A DNA stretch of 64,000 nucleotides, taken from assembly GCA_032717465.1 (NCBI GenBank), contig CM064683.1, positions 40,186,183-40,250,182 of the forward strand, given 5' to 3'. The notes below the pieces were generated by a model. The model did no database searches, had not been told where the DNA came from, and saw nothing but the letters and a program-made list of their open reading frames with translations. The translations under genes were made by a program, and so were the position numbers. Below are positions 1 through 13,399 of this stretch, piece by piece. How positions within the stretch are numbered: the stretch's first letter is position 1; each line of letters opens with the position of its first letter. The DNA comes from Coenobita brevimanus (lineage: Eukaryota > Arthropoda > Malacostraca > Decapoda > Coenobitidae).

Positions 1-2795
<2,795 letters not shown>

Positions 2796-2803
2796 CCCTA
2801 CAC

Positions 2804-3266
2804 CACTGGTTCTCATACTGGGAGCCATGGCCCCCAAGGATTTTAGGGGGCCCGTGGCGGGCTAGTGTAAGTAGTAAATCAGAGTGTGTTTGTGAAATAG
2901 TACTTAGAGTCCTCTTGCCATTTTCCACAACATATTAATTTTATGAGAATCTGGTTTCTCCACCCTTCTACACAAGAAGTAAAAGACGAAACCAGTTGGA
3001 TGTGGACCCAGATATGAGATGTGCGTTATCGGTGACTCAACCTCGAATCAGTTGACTGACTGAAAGCAAACAGTGTCAACCATCCCACTGAGATGTAACA
3101 AAACATGCATTTTGATAGCTGTAAGCATGAAAATCAATGGAGGGCACCAAAACAGCTTTTTTTCATCATTATTTGTGAGTTGCTTGAGAGAAAACTGAAA
3201 GGAGGCCACGAGGATGTTCAGATCCCCATAAGTGGGGGAAAAAATAAAAAAGTACGAGAAACACTG
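2804..3266. mobile_element. hAT-type MITE, 463 bp
   Basis: The left end reads CACTGGTTCTCATACTGGG and the right end, reverse-complemented, reads CAGTGTTTCTCGT, giving imperfect terminal inverted repeats of the hAT type. The flanks are CCCTACAC (2796-2803) and CCCTACAT (3267-3274), an 8-bp target duplication with one mismatch, as expected of hAT transposition. No transposase can be read inside, so this is a non-autonomous copy. Its ends resemble those of the hAT element at 9066-10289, suggesting a related mobilising transposase; that link is inference. Confidence 0.7.
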
Positions 3267-3289
3267 CCCTACATCCTCCCTTTGCTCTT

Positions 3290-3540
3290 CCCCTCTCCCA
3301 GACATGTCCTTCTCTCTGTTACTTGTTCCCATTCCTCCTCCTTTATTCCCTTCATTACCACCACCTTCTTCCCCCTCTCCATTTTTCCTTATGCTCCTCT
3401 TCACACCCTTCCCCTCTTCTCTCCCTCTTCCTCTTCCCTGCCTCCTCCCTCCCCCCCTTTCCCCACTCCCCATGTCCTCCCTGCTGCGTTCCCCCTCATC
3501 TTCTTCTTCTCTCCATTCCCCTTCCCTTTTCCCCTCCCTC
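3290..3540. repeat. Pyrimidine-rich low-complexity tract
   Basis: An almost pure C/T stretch just right of the hAT MITE. Open frames on both strands here are Pro/Ser/Leu-rich or Gly/Glu/Arg-rich and are composition artefacts. Confidence 0.8.
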
Positions 3541-3614
3541 AGGACAGAGTTACTTGGCACCAGCTGGCCGTTCGTCTCCCGGCACCAAAGGATCGAGGTC
3601 GCTGGTAGATTACA

Positions 3615-4570
3615 GCTTAGGGAGGTCCGGATGGTTGGGAGAACGGATGGTTGGATGGTTGGGGGGGATGGATGGTTGGATGACTGGATGGTTGAGAGGA
3701 TGGATGGTAGGATGCGTAGCTGGCTGGCGATTGTAATGGGAAGATTAGAAGATGGAATGGATGTCTGGATTAGTGGACGGCTGGATGAGTGGATGGTTGA
3801 GAAGATGGTTGGCTTAGGGATGTGGATAGCTCGAAGAATGGATGGTTGGGTTGTTGGGTGGGAGGATGGATGGTCCTAGTGGAAAGACAGGGTGATACGG
3901 AGTGACTGCAGTAGGGAGATGGAAGGCTGGATGGAATAGAGTGAATGGACGGATGCAGAAAGCCAGTTGGATGAGGTGTTGGATTTGACTGGAAGCCTGG
4001 ATGGTTGTAAGGAGAACATGGAAGGTTGCAGTGGATGGAAGGACTGCGCTGGGAGGATGGTTGGAGTTGCAGGCCATCTGTTTCCCAGTACAAAAAGATC
4101 GGGGTTTCTGGAAGGTTACGGCTCGGGGTGGGTATGGATGGATGGAGGGATAGATGGCTGGATGGGCTGGAGGATGAATGGAGTTATTATAAAGGAATGA
4201 AAAAGCATGTGGATGGAAGGTAAATTAAGGTTCGGGAGGAGTCTGGATGGTTGGAAGGATGGATGGTTAGATGGTTGAAAGGACGGATGGTTAGATGGTT
4301 GGAAAGATGGATGGTTAGATGATGGCTGGAAGGATGGATGGTTAGATGATGGTTGGAAGGATGGATGGTTAGATGATTGGATGGATGGTAGGAATGACAG
4401 GATGGAAGGTTGCCTTGGATGGATGGAAAGCTGAATGGGATATATGTTGAAATGAAGAACTGAACAGGTTGATGGCAAGCTGCAGTGAAGAGATGGATTG
4501 CAACTAATCAGACAGGATGAATGGAAGGTTGGAGTGTTTGGGATGGGAGTGTGGATGGCATTATAAATAT
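3615..4570. repeat. GGATGGTT-type degenerate minisatellite
   Basis: Nearly 1 kb is built from variants of GATGGTTGGAAGGATG, with local sub-arrays (for example 4225-4400, where GGATGGTTAGATG recurs). G-rich and C-rich strands are strongly asymmetric. Open frames on either strand (Asp-Gly-Trp or Ser-Asn-His-Pro repeats) come from this array. Confidence 0.85.
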
Positions 4571-4644
4571 GGATGGTGAAAGAATGGCTGTAGGGAGTTG
4601 TCTGGGGTGTATGTATGGATGCATGCATGCATGCACTCATGTAC

Positions 4645-4748
<104 letters not shown>

Positions 4749-4803
4749 TGGATTGGAGGAGGATTAGTGCCCCTCCCCGTAAAACAAATAACTCAAAGTC
4801 AAT

Positions 4804-4852
4804 GGCCACCCCTTACGGGATTATGGCGTCTGGCAATAGATAGATAGATAGA
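4804..4852 (+). mobile_element. Solo 3' tail of an RTE-like retrotransposon
   Basis: The run from GGCCACCCCTTACGGGATTA through GGCGTCTGGCA into four ATAG units is nearly the same as the last bases of the RTE-like element at 31053-33985. Sequence 5' of GGCCACC is unrelated to that element, so this is an extremely 5'-truncated copy or a SINE sharing the tail. A (GT)n array follows immediately. I could not identify a target duplication. Confidence 0.6.

Positions 4853-4925
<73 letters not shown>
4853..4925. repeat. (GT)n microsatellite
   Basis: About 73 bp of GT directly abutting the ATAG tail of the truncated retrotransposon copy. Confidence 0.95.
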
Positions 4926-4927
<2 letters not shown>

Positions 4928-5003
4928 CTGAAGAATGGGTACAGCGCATATCATATTTCCAGCTTTAAGATGTAAGGGTTTGAGGCTCTGCTACGATAGT
5001 ACA

Positions 5004-5005
<2 letters not shown>

Positions 5006-5039
<34 letters not shown>

Positions 5040-5576
5040 GAGCATAATACCTGTCCGTGAAATAATTCGCATTCAAATCATTACAGTTTTTTCCCAAATG
5101 CATATGCTGCCTTTGTATCCACTAACTAAAAAGAGTTTTCACATTACAAACATTATCTGAATAACCATATATGAATGTATCTATCTCTTGTCTAATTAAA
5201 ACTGTCTATCTATCTATCTATATCTGTGTGTGCTTATGTGTGTATTTATGGGTGTATATCTGTGCACATGTGTCTGTCTCTGTATGTGGTCATGTGAAAA
5301 AAGGGAAACTAAAAACATACAAGTCCTGACCTCAAACATGAAACGCAACCCAGCAGACACAACGGCAATTACTACCATGCCGTCTGTCTGCCCTCCCTCC
5401 TCACTAACTACCTCTCTACGGAAACACGCCAATTTGTAACTCTTGCCAAATAATACAAAAATATACAGACCACCTCGATGACGCTCAGCTGGAGGCAAAA
5501 TGTGTTATCTTGTTAACTAGCCTGCATCAGTCCCGTAACCTCAATGGAGAAACAGTCAAATTATCACAGTACCTCT

Positions 5577-5637
<61 letters not shown>

Positions 5638-5661
5638 ATAAACATAAATAAATAATTATAT

Positions 5662-5692
<31 letters not shown>

Positions 5693-5694
5693 AT
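5006..5694. repeat. Cluster of CA, CT and GA microsatellites
   Basis: A (CA)n at about 5006-5038, a (CT)n at about 5583-5633 and a (GA)n at about 5665-5694, with a short ATCT run near 5203-5222. The (CT)n and (GA)n arrays face each other across about 30 bp, so single strands could fold into a hairpin. No gene is seen between them. Confidence 0.85.
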
Positions 5695-5699
5695 CAAAA

Positions 5700-7230
5700 C
5701 CCAACACACCAACTGACTAATACAACACACATCACCCCTGCAGCACTGAGGTGTTTGCGCTAAGGCACAGAAGAGCACGCATTAATTTTTACGTGTTGGC
5801 AACGAGACACCTCATACCCCGTGAAGCGGAGCGTGAACTGTTGATAATTAATTGGTAAGTATTCTAGGAAGCAAAGACCAATTACATCTACGTACAGTGA
5901 AAAATAAAAAAAACTAAATAAAGACATAATACACATAATTAAAAATGGAAAAAGAAACGAAGACAAAAATAGCCGTGTCTGACGAGCCCTAAAATGCACG
6001 ACTTTTCTGCAAATGCCTCAGCGCGTCTGGTAATTCTGGAAGGCCAAAAGTTCAGGTCGCTGCCACGTTATATTACTTTAAGGACTGACAACAGATTTAA
6101 AATACTGCTACTGAAATAATACGTGCATATTTGGGGTGGGATACACGAGCATATTTACAATCCAGCCCCTGTCGTAATACAGATATATGAAGGAAAATTC
6201 GAAGTAAAAATTAATATTATCCTCCAGCCAACACTCAACTAACAAAACCAACTACAGACTGTATAACGTTCCTACTTACATACGTAGACCAAGGTACTGC
6301 ACTTTTACTTACCTGAAAAAAAAATGAAGGAACAGTATACCATTTTGCATAATCTAGCTTCACTTCAAAAATTGCCACAATACTAAATGAAACAAGAAAC
6401 GGTGCAAAGGTACAGCAAACCCTTCTATGGCAGTCATTTTAGTGCTGACGTATAAACACAACAGGATATCGAGTCAAAGATGTCACATATCAAATTTGGA
6501 GTAAATAGGATGAAAACTGACGATTTTATGTCCATTTGCAATTTTTGGCCCGACCCACTTGACACTGACCCCCCTACCGCTAACTGGGGGGTGACCCCCC
6601 TGATGTAATGAGGCATGTTATAGGATGCAAGTTTGAAAGATGCACCTTTAGATTTTGGTTTCATGTCAATATGGCGATTTTAAAAGGAGTTATGGCAAAA
6701 AAAATATTTTTACCCGCCCCCCTTTTTTTTTACATTTTTCGGGCCTACAGCCTGGACCTCGGCCCAATTTAGCCAAAAATTTAATCAGGTAGTCAGAAGG
6801 TCATAGCCCATCATCCTTGTAATTTTAGTCAAAATCGCACTAGTAGTTTTCGCGTAAAAAAAAAAAAAAAAAAAGACAAACAGAGTGAAAACGGGGATGG
6901 GTAAACAGCGTAGCACAATTTATTTTACATTTTGAAAGGCTCTTTCCATACGCCATATTCTTACACCACATGACCTAACCGTTAGATTCTAAAATATGAA
7001 TCTCCCTTAATAAATGAAGCCATAACTACGGTGGCCTTTATTAACTGTGGTGTAAAGCAGTTAGCAGTTACGTAGGGCTCGTCACTGCCACTAGTCCCTG
7101 CTGTAAACGCACGTACATTGGTGAATAAATAATATATAAGTAAATAAATAACTACTGTAAATTCACATAAACACAAATGAGAGAGAGAGAGAAAGAGAGG
7201 TCTTCAACTAACTTAAACCTGATGCACTAA
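5700..7230. other. Unannotated DNA, possible old repeat at 6540-6900
   Basis: No gene recognised. Around 6540-6610 there are opposed C and G runs (CCCCCC, then GGGGGG, then CCCCCC). An A-run at about 6856-6874 follows the stretch that reads TAGTTTTCGCGTAAAA. This could be the end of an old retroposed repeat, but I cannot name it. Confidence 0.3.
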
Positions 7231-7319
7231 TGATGTAACGGGAATACTAAGCTAAATTCTCTGAGCTAAATACTGAGCTTAATCCGGCTGTCCTCCTTTT
7301 CAGCCTAATCTTGCTGCCA

Positions 7320-7424
7320 CCAGACGATTTTGTCCAGCATAGGAAAGGCTCTCTTACTGAAGGGGTTTAATTAAGGCTGTAACAAACCCCTCCAGTTCAT
7401 CCCAAGCCGAGGAAAACCGTCAGG
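7320..7424. repeat. Inverted-repeat element, family A (copy 1)
   Basis: It begins CCAGACGATTTTGTCCAGC and ends GCCGAGGAAAACCGTCAGG, an imperfect inverted match to its own start. The centre holds a second inverted motif (CTGAAGGGGTTTAATT against AAACCCCTCCAGTT). The same arrangement recurs at 11715, 16694, 27294, 35154 and 40115. Confidence 0.6.
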
Positions 7425-7745
7425 AGATGGAAAGAGTAAAATAAAAACAAAAGACGTTTCCTAATCTCATTGCACCAGCGGTTATTTTTAAGCTGAATAA
7501 AACCGTATGAGGTAAACTAGAATGAAGGGGAAAGTACGTAATTATCAGACTAATTTTTAACTCTTTCCCTGTGGCTAGTGCACTTAGGTATGCCATTTAG
7601 GCGAACACAAGAAGGATTAAAAGATTTCCTAGTAAAAAAATGATAATAAGAATAAAAGAATTCTTTGTTTTCCCACTGGTACACCTGGGTCTCCATTTAT
7701 GCATCTCTGACGCCTTCGATACGTTATTGGGTAAAGATTTTCGTC

Positions 7746-8110
7746 CATCATCATCATCATCATCAACATCATTACCATCATCAACATCATTACCATCATC
7801 ATCATCATCATCATTACCATCATCATCATCATTACCACCACCCTTCATCATGACCATCATCATCATCATCATCATCATCCTAACCTTAATTCCCTCTTGA
7901 GAGCAGGCATAGCGTGTTTTTATTTTCGTTCATCATTTTCATCATCATCATAATCATTATCATCATCATCATCATCATCATCATTACCATCACCTTCATC
8001 ATTAGCCTACCATCATCATCATCGCCATCATCATCATCCGAACCTTAATTCCCTCTTGTGACTGGCATAGTGTGTTTTTATTTTCGTCCATCATCATCAT
8101 CATCATCACC
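7746..8110. repeat. (CAT)n array with an internal ~160-bp duplication
   Basis: Three CAT-rich blocks are separated by two copies of a segment containing CCTTAATTCCCTCTTG and GTGTTTTTATTTTCG (about 7880-7935 and 8040-8092). The array therefore grew by duplication of a ~160-bp unit as well as by slippage. Ser/His and poly-Asp/Met frames here are artefacts. Confidence 0.85.
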
Positions 8111-8114
8111 ATCA

Positions 8115-8529
8115 TCACGAACACCATCGCACCCCTGATTCCCACATACGAGGCAGGATAAAGCGAATAAATAAGTTAATTCCACAGGGGATTGAAGATA
8201 AAGCCCCAGCCACGCTTACACCAAAAATGCCGGGCCTCCAACTAAGCACTGTCTCCTTAAATTGCTTCTTAAGACTAGAGGTTTGTGTTTTAATTAGACA
8301 ACAAAGGCGCGGGAGAATCACGGCTGCGTTAGTCTGTCCGTCTTTGGTCCGTATGTTTGTTTATGCTGAGTATGGTGGTATCTAACTTAAATGACAAGGA
8401 AGAGGATGGTAAGGCGAAAAATAAATCGCTCAGGAAAAGGTATTAGGGATGGCGGAAAGCAGCTCAAATTGTACCGTAGTTCTGGCCCTGGAGAGAGACT
8501 TCACTGGTCGTTGAGTGAAAATAAAAGAC

Positions 8530-8567
<38 letters not shown>

Positions 8568-9055
8568 AAGTAAATACGAGTACAGTACATCGAACTGACT
8601 ACCTACCGCATTTTAATCCCGCCAATCCGTTACGATTTTTTTTTTTTTTTTATGCTACCCAGAAAATTGATTCAGCTTAGGTGAGACGCTTGAAATTAGA
8701 GGAGTATATACAGCATCTTTGTTAATCCTTCCACAAATAGAGATCCTTCCTAAATTCAATAAATCGTCTGGAGGCAGTAAGATTAAAGTATGCCATCTTT
8801 CTGCAGTGGAAATCCATCATCCTGCGCTCGGTAAGATCATCGTGGCCATTTGATGAAGTGCGCACTTATAACTACGTATAACTAGGCAGGAAGATAAAAA
8901 TAATAACCTCTATGCACGATCAAGCTCAAGTACGTGGTTGAAATCTTGAACGGGGATGAGTTTCGCCCTAATAACATTTAGAATAAGTTAAATCAATTTC
9001 CTAGTTTGTCGTAAGTCGAAGATGGTAATATCCAAGAGCAAAAGACTATTTCTAA
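8115..9055. other. Unannotated DNA with a (GA)n and a half copy of family A
   Basis: No gene seen. There is a (GA)n at about 8529-8571, a T-run near 8638-8651, and at about 8735-8785 the right half of the family A inverted-repeat element (TTCAATAAATCGTCTGGAGG followed by CAGTAAGATTAAA). Confidence 0.45.
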
Positions 9056-9359
9056 GGGGCTAGAGCAGAGGTTCTTAACCTGATGGGCGAGACCCCCTAG
9101 GGGAACGTGAGTAAATTCCAGGGGGGGGGGGGCTCGAGCCCGAGGGAAAAGTAGGAATTTCTCTAATTATATTTGTAATTCTCTTAACAAGAGCGTGGCT
9201 AATATTAGGATGATTATGAAAGAAATACAAAACATGCTTGAACGGCTTTATGAACATGCTTGGACGGCTTTATGAACTTCGAGAAGTAGCAATATTTCTA
9301 GATTCACAGCAGAAGGCGATCTCCATGACAAGTTCTAGTCTGAAGACTTTCTGCTATCT

Positions 9360-10015
9360 TTAGCTTACCTGGTGTACATCTTCGAAGCGCTGAATGCAAT
9401 CAACCTTAAACTACAAGGGAAAAACATCAACATCATGCACCACGACGCGATTCGAGCCTTCATGGCCAAACTAGACCTCTGGAAATGTCGACTTCAGGAT
9501 GGAAATACAGCCAGTTTTAGTAACTTGGATTCTGTTCTCATTCACAGTTACCTTGATTCTGAGTAAAAAAAAAAAATACTCACTCATCTGACTGACTTGA
9601 AAGCAGGATTCATCAGATACTTCCCAGATATAGATGAGAAGCGTGAAGCCTGGAAATTCATCAGGAACCCATTTCAATGTGAAGTAGCTGATGTTTCGGA
9701 TGAAGTGCAAGAGGAGTTTCTTGAGGTAAAGTTCAACTCTTCAGCTGAGGAAGACTTCAAGGAACTGGATCTTGAGACGCTCTGGGTCAAGTACATTCCT
9801 ATTTACTCTCTGATTTCACATTAAGCTCTTCGAATTCTGACAATGTTTGGATCCATGTATTGTTGTGCAGCTGTATTTTCCATGCTGGTTGCTGTCAAGA
9901 CCAAGTACAGACACCGGCTGAACGTTGAAGAGGACTTACGTTGTGCACCCTCTGGCATTCGACCACGCATTCAAGATCTGGTAGCTAAGAAGCAGTGTCA
10001 AGTATCTCATTAAAT
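9360..10015 (+). pseudogene. hAT transposase C-terminal remnant (ZBED5-like)
   Basis: Three collinear pieces can be read with stops or frame changes between them: 9360-9566 (with INLKLQGKN and AFMAKLDLWK), 9587-9824 (with AGFIRYFPDID and NPFQCEV) and 9835-10015 (with VKTKYRHRLNVEEDLR and PRIQDLVAKKQ). These match, from memory of the family, the C-terminal third of hAT transposases related to vertebrate ZBED5, including the hAT dimerisation end that normally reads like KTKYRNRL-x-VE-x-DLR. The BED finger and the catalytic core are absent. A stop and an A-run near 9566-9576 and another stop at 9822 break the frame, so no protein is expected. The assignment is by recognition only; a profile search against hAT families would settle it. 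Confidence 0.65.
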
Positions 10016-10027
10016 TTGTAAGAAAGT

Positions 10028-10082
10028 CTATCTCTATCTATCTATCTATAGCCCGACGCCCTAATCCCGCAAAGGGTGGCCG
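10028..10082 (-). mobile_element. 55-bp RTE-like 3' tail inserted in the hAT element
   Basis: Read on the minus strand it is CGGCCACCCTTTGCGGGATT, then AGGGCGTCGGGCT, then ATAG units: the same 3' end as the element at 31053-33985. It is flanked on both sides by TGTAAGAAAGT (10017-10027 and 10083-10093), an exact 11-bp target duplication. This shows true retrotransposition of a copy only about 55 bp long. Confidence 0.8.
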
Positions 10083-10399
10083 TGTAAGAAAGTAACCTCA
10101 TTAAATATGCTGGGTATATTGTTTGCACTGAATTCATGCTCAGTAAAAAGACTAAAAAGACTTATTTTTTCAATTTTCCGTAAAATCTGGGAGGGAATTT
10201 TATCAATTTGGTTGAAGATGCGAGGGAGGCGTGGAGAGAAGGGCCAACTACTAGACGGGGCGTGGTAGTAAAAAGATTAAGAACCACTGGGTTACAGGAA
10301 TAAAAACTCTGCGTTCCTGCCACCCCTAGTTTCACTTTTCACGATCATTTCTTAATAGCAGAGAAAATGAAGGAGACAAGAGCAACCTGATCTATGGGA

Positions 10400-10860
10400 T
10401 GGGAAGCAAAAAACGGATGGGAAAGTTGTCAATTGAAAGGGAAGGGAAAGATGGCAACTGAGGAGGAAAGGAAAGAGGGGAACGGAAAGAGGAGGGAAAG
10501 GGGGGGAACGGAAAGAGACGGGAAGGGGGGAACGGAAAGGGAAGGGAAAGTGGGTAACGGGAAGGGAAGGGAAATGGGACAACGGAAAGGGAAGGGAAGG
10601 GGGCGGGGGCGACGGAAAGGGAAGGGAAGGGGCGACGGAAAGGGAAGGGAAGGGGCGGGCGACGGAAAGGGAAGGGAAAGTGGGTAACGGAAAGGGAAGG
10701 TAAAGGGGACGACGGAAAGGGAAGGTAAAGGGGACGACGGAAAGGGAAGGTAAAGGGGCCGACGGAAAGGGGGGAGGGGGGGACGGAAAGGGAAGGGAAA
10801 GTGGGCATCGGAAGGGAAGGTAACGGAAAGAAGAGGGAAATGGTAGTTAGGTGACAAGAA
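10400..10860. repeat. GGAAAGGGAAGGG purine minisatellite
   Basis: A nearly pure purine plus strand composed of variants of GACGGAAAGGGAAGGGAAAG. Dense runs of three or more G suggest G-quadruplex or triplex potential. The 142-203-aa Phe/Pro/Ser frames on the minus strand are artefacts of this array. Confidence 0.9.
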
Positions 10861-11289
10861 AGGGGGTCAGGGACAGTGGAGCGAAGGATAGGGAAACCAA
10901 GGATAGGGAATATAATGAGCGAAATAAAAATAGTGAAGATGATGATGATGACATTACTAATACTAATAATAAAACAATTCAAAAAGTTTATAATAATCTG
11001 CATTCCAGCCCGTAAAAAAGAGAGAGAAATATCATAAACATTGAATAGTAGCAGCAGGATTTATGAGCTGCAGAGGGAGTGCCATAAATCACCTCATTAC
11101 GCACAAAATGAAGGGGGGAGGGGACGCCAAAACAGGGCGGAATGAAGTGCCAGTATCAGGTGCGAATTTTTTTGCCCTTATGACAGAGGCGGCGGAACAG
11201 CTCACGAACGACGGAAATGAAAGGGGAAAAAAAGGAGGAAAAGATTATAAAAAAAAAAAAGGGCTCTGCTTTACTAATTTCAGTGTCTG

Positions 11290-11714
11290 TGATTTTTTTT
11301 TTCTTTTTTTCTGTTTTCACCGGTGCATGGAACATCTTTTTTTCTTTTTCTGTTTATATTTTCGCTAGTGCATGGAACGAGTTTTTCTTTTTTCTTATTT
11401 TTTATTTTGTTTTTACCAGTGCATGGAACGATTTTTTTTCTTCCCCCCCCTTTTTTTTTTAGTCTATTTTCACCAGTGTAGGAACGATCTCTTTTTATAT
11501 TTTTTGTTTTTTCTTCTTATTTAGTCTATTTTCACCAGGGCATAAAGCGATTTTTTTTTTCTCTCTCTCTCATTTTAGTCTATTATCACTGGTGCATGAA
11601 ACTATTTTCTTCTATTTTCTCTCTTGTTTTTTTTTTTTTTTTAGTCTATTACCACCAGTGCATGGAATGACCTTTTTCTTCTTTCTTCTTATTTTGAGTC
11701 TACTATCAACAGTG
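11290..11714. repeat. ~55-bp minisatellite with a CACCAGTGCATGGAACGA core
   Basis: Eight units share a core like TTTTCACCAGTGCATGGAAC, each followed by a variable T-rich spacer. From the fourth unit on, each begins GTCTATT. The spacers vary in length (mostly T and C), the cores much less. Confidence 0.8.
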
Positions 11715-11825
11715 CAGACGATTTTATTCAACCTTACAAAGCCCCTCGTCGAAAGGGAAATAAAGAAAATCAATATCTAATTCCCCTGCTTCAAAAAAGT
11801 CTCAGAAAATAAATAAAACTGTCCA
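11715..11825. repeat. Inverted-repeat element, family A (copy 2)
   Basis: It starts CAGACGATTTTATTCAAC and ends AATAAATAAAACTGTCCAG, then AGATAACAAGAATAAAA, the same right-hand flank seen beside other copies. It abuts the 55-bp minisatellite. Confidence 0.55.
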
Positions 11826-11904
11826 GAGATAACAAGAATAAAAAAAAAAAAAGGCAGTGAAGAGGTTAACCCCATCAGTCCGGTGTTGTCTTTGTTAGTT
11901 TTGC

Positions 11905-11905
11905 C

Positions 11906-11952
<47 letters not shown>

Positions 11953-12008
11953 CATCATCATCATTAACATTACTGTTATCATCGTTATTGTTATTATTAT
12001 TATTATTA

Positions 12009-12040
<32 letters not shown>

Positions 12041-12065
12041 GTTATTATTAATTTATTATTATTAT
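11905..12065. repeat. (ATT)n microsatellite with CAT/GTT variants
   Basis: About 160 bp of ATT trinucleotide with a central ATC/GTT-variant block. Poly-Leu and poly-Ile frames are artefacts. Confidence 0.95.
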
Positions 12066-12069
12066 TGCT

Positions 12070-12660
12070 AGTATTCATCGTCAGATATCCCTCAGTGGTC
12101 AAGGATGTGATGAAGGTTCTGTTCAATCCCTCCAGCTTCAAAAGTCTAACTTAAGCCAAATATGACTGCCTAAAAATGACAAAACAAAACTCTATCTATC
12201 TATCTATCTATCTGTATCTGTCTGTCTATCTATCTACCTACCTACCTATTCATACATCTATCTATAACATCATGAAAGGTTTTCCCCTCCTCTACGACTC
12301 AAGGACCATGGAAAACAAAAACCAGGCATTTCCAAAAAGTACTATAAAGGGAATCCATAAGTCTGGCGCTCTGAACCGTCCAACTATGAGATGGTAAGCG
12401 TAGAGTGGTACGCTATGCACTCCCTCAGGCAAATCCCCCGCACAGGAACCCTGGGTGATAATAAGCTAGCCTCTTCAATTCCCCTCCTGGTAATGAAGAG
12501 GTTAATGAAAAGCAAATGTAATCTAACCCGAGCAGAGCAAGTCCCCCAGAGATTACAAGAATAAAATAAATAAATAAATAAATAAAATAATCCTACTGAA
12601 AAATATAATTCGGGCTGATATGATTTCAATCCCCCTCCCCCCCACTCAGAGATCACAGGT
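12070..12660. other. Unannotated DNA with ATCT and AAAT runs
   Basis: No gene seen. A TATC/TACC run spans about 12192-12265 and an AAAT run lies near 12560-12590. GAAGAGGTTAATGAA at about 12495 resembles the flank of family A repeats. Confidence 0.4.
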
Positions 12661-12664
12661 CAGT

Positions 12665-12845
12665 AACTCCCCACCTCTATGCCAGACTCCCCATCTATGT
12701 GTCAGCCTCCCTACCTCTGTGTCAGACTCCCCACCTCTGTGTCATACTTCCCACCTCTGTGTCAGACTCCCCACCTCTGTGTCATACTTCTCACCTCTGT
12801 GTCAGAATCCCCACCTATGTGTCAGACTCCCTACCTCTGTGTCAA
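12665..12845. repeat. 20-bp minisatellite (CCCCACCTCTGTGTCAGACT)
   Basis: About nine head-to-tail units of a 20-bp motif with few substitutions (CATACTT and CTATGTG variants). The low divergence suggests recent expansion. Because 20 is not a multiple of three, it reads open in more than one frame but is not a plausible gene. Confidence 0.9.
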
Positions 12846-13044
12846 AACAAGCGTGTCAACTAGCCAGACGGAATATCATCATCATCGTTAGTGCCACGCT
12901 TCTGCACCCGATGTCTTAATTAAGAGATGCGTTTTTACCTGTCGCTCTATATGCACCAGTTGAGACAGTCAAGAAGAATGCGATTAATTTCCGTCTTTCT
13001 CCTGCGAATTCTCAAAACACAGAGGGAGGAAAAACAGAGATGCA

Positions 13045-13195
13045 TATAAAAATTCTCTTCTGTTGTTAGTGTGTTTTCTGGAAATGTAAAAACACTATCT
13101 GCTATTAATAGTGTGTTTTCTGTACATGAACATTTATAAACAATCTTAGCTGTTTTTAATTTGTTTTCTATGCACGGAAAGTTCAAACACTGTCA
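13045..13195. repeat. Three degenerate ~50-bp tandem units
   Basis: Each unit has CTGTT/CTGCT, then TTAAT-GTGTTTTCT, then an A-rich half ending near AACACT. Divergence is high. Confidence 0.55.
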
Positions 13196-13399
13196 CCGCC
13201 TAAACAAACTGGCGGATATGAACACACTAATGCAGTTTTATGTCTTACATCTTGCGACCCGAATGGAAAAGCGTGCGTCTGAAACGAGGCAATTACAGGG
13301 CAGAGTTATATCCAGCCTTATTTTCTTGCGCCTTGATGGAGTGAAACTATATTTGCTTTACTTTCTTATGTCTTGGAAGTGTTAAGCTCCTTGGATTCA

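Larger units (their letters stand above)
9066..10289 (+). mobile_element. hAT element, internally deleted
   Basis: The left end is CAGAGGTTCTTAACCTG; the right end reverse-complemented is CAGTGGTTCTTAATC, giving hAT-type terminal inverted repeats. Flanks are GGCTAGAG (9058-9065) and GGTTACAG (10290-10297), an 8-bp duplication decayed at two positions. Only the C-terminal part of a transposase remains inside. A 55-bp retrotransposon tail later inserted at 10028. At about 1.2 kb this is much shorter than autonomous hAT elements, which usually exceed 2.5 kb. Confidence 0.75.

Noticed and set aside
3048..3879. Overlapping 137-215-codon frames on both strands
   Set aside because: They span the hAT MITE end, a pyrimidine tract and the GGATGG minisatellite; no conserved motif.
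9372..9824. A host gene related to ZBED5
   Set aside because: It lies within hAT terminal repeats with a target duplication and is broken by stops, so it is a transposon remnant and not a domesticated gene.
10392..11003. Pro/Phe-rich minus-strand frames of 142-203 codons
   Set aside because: Artefact of the GGAAAGGGAAGGG minisatellite.
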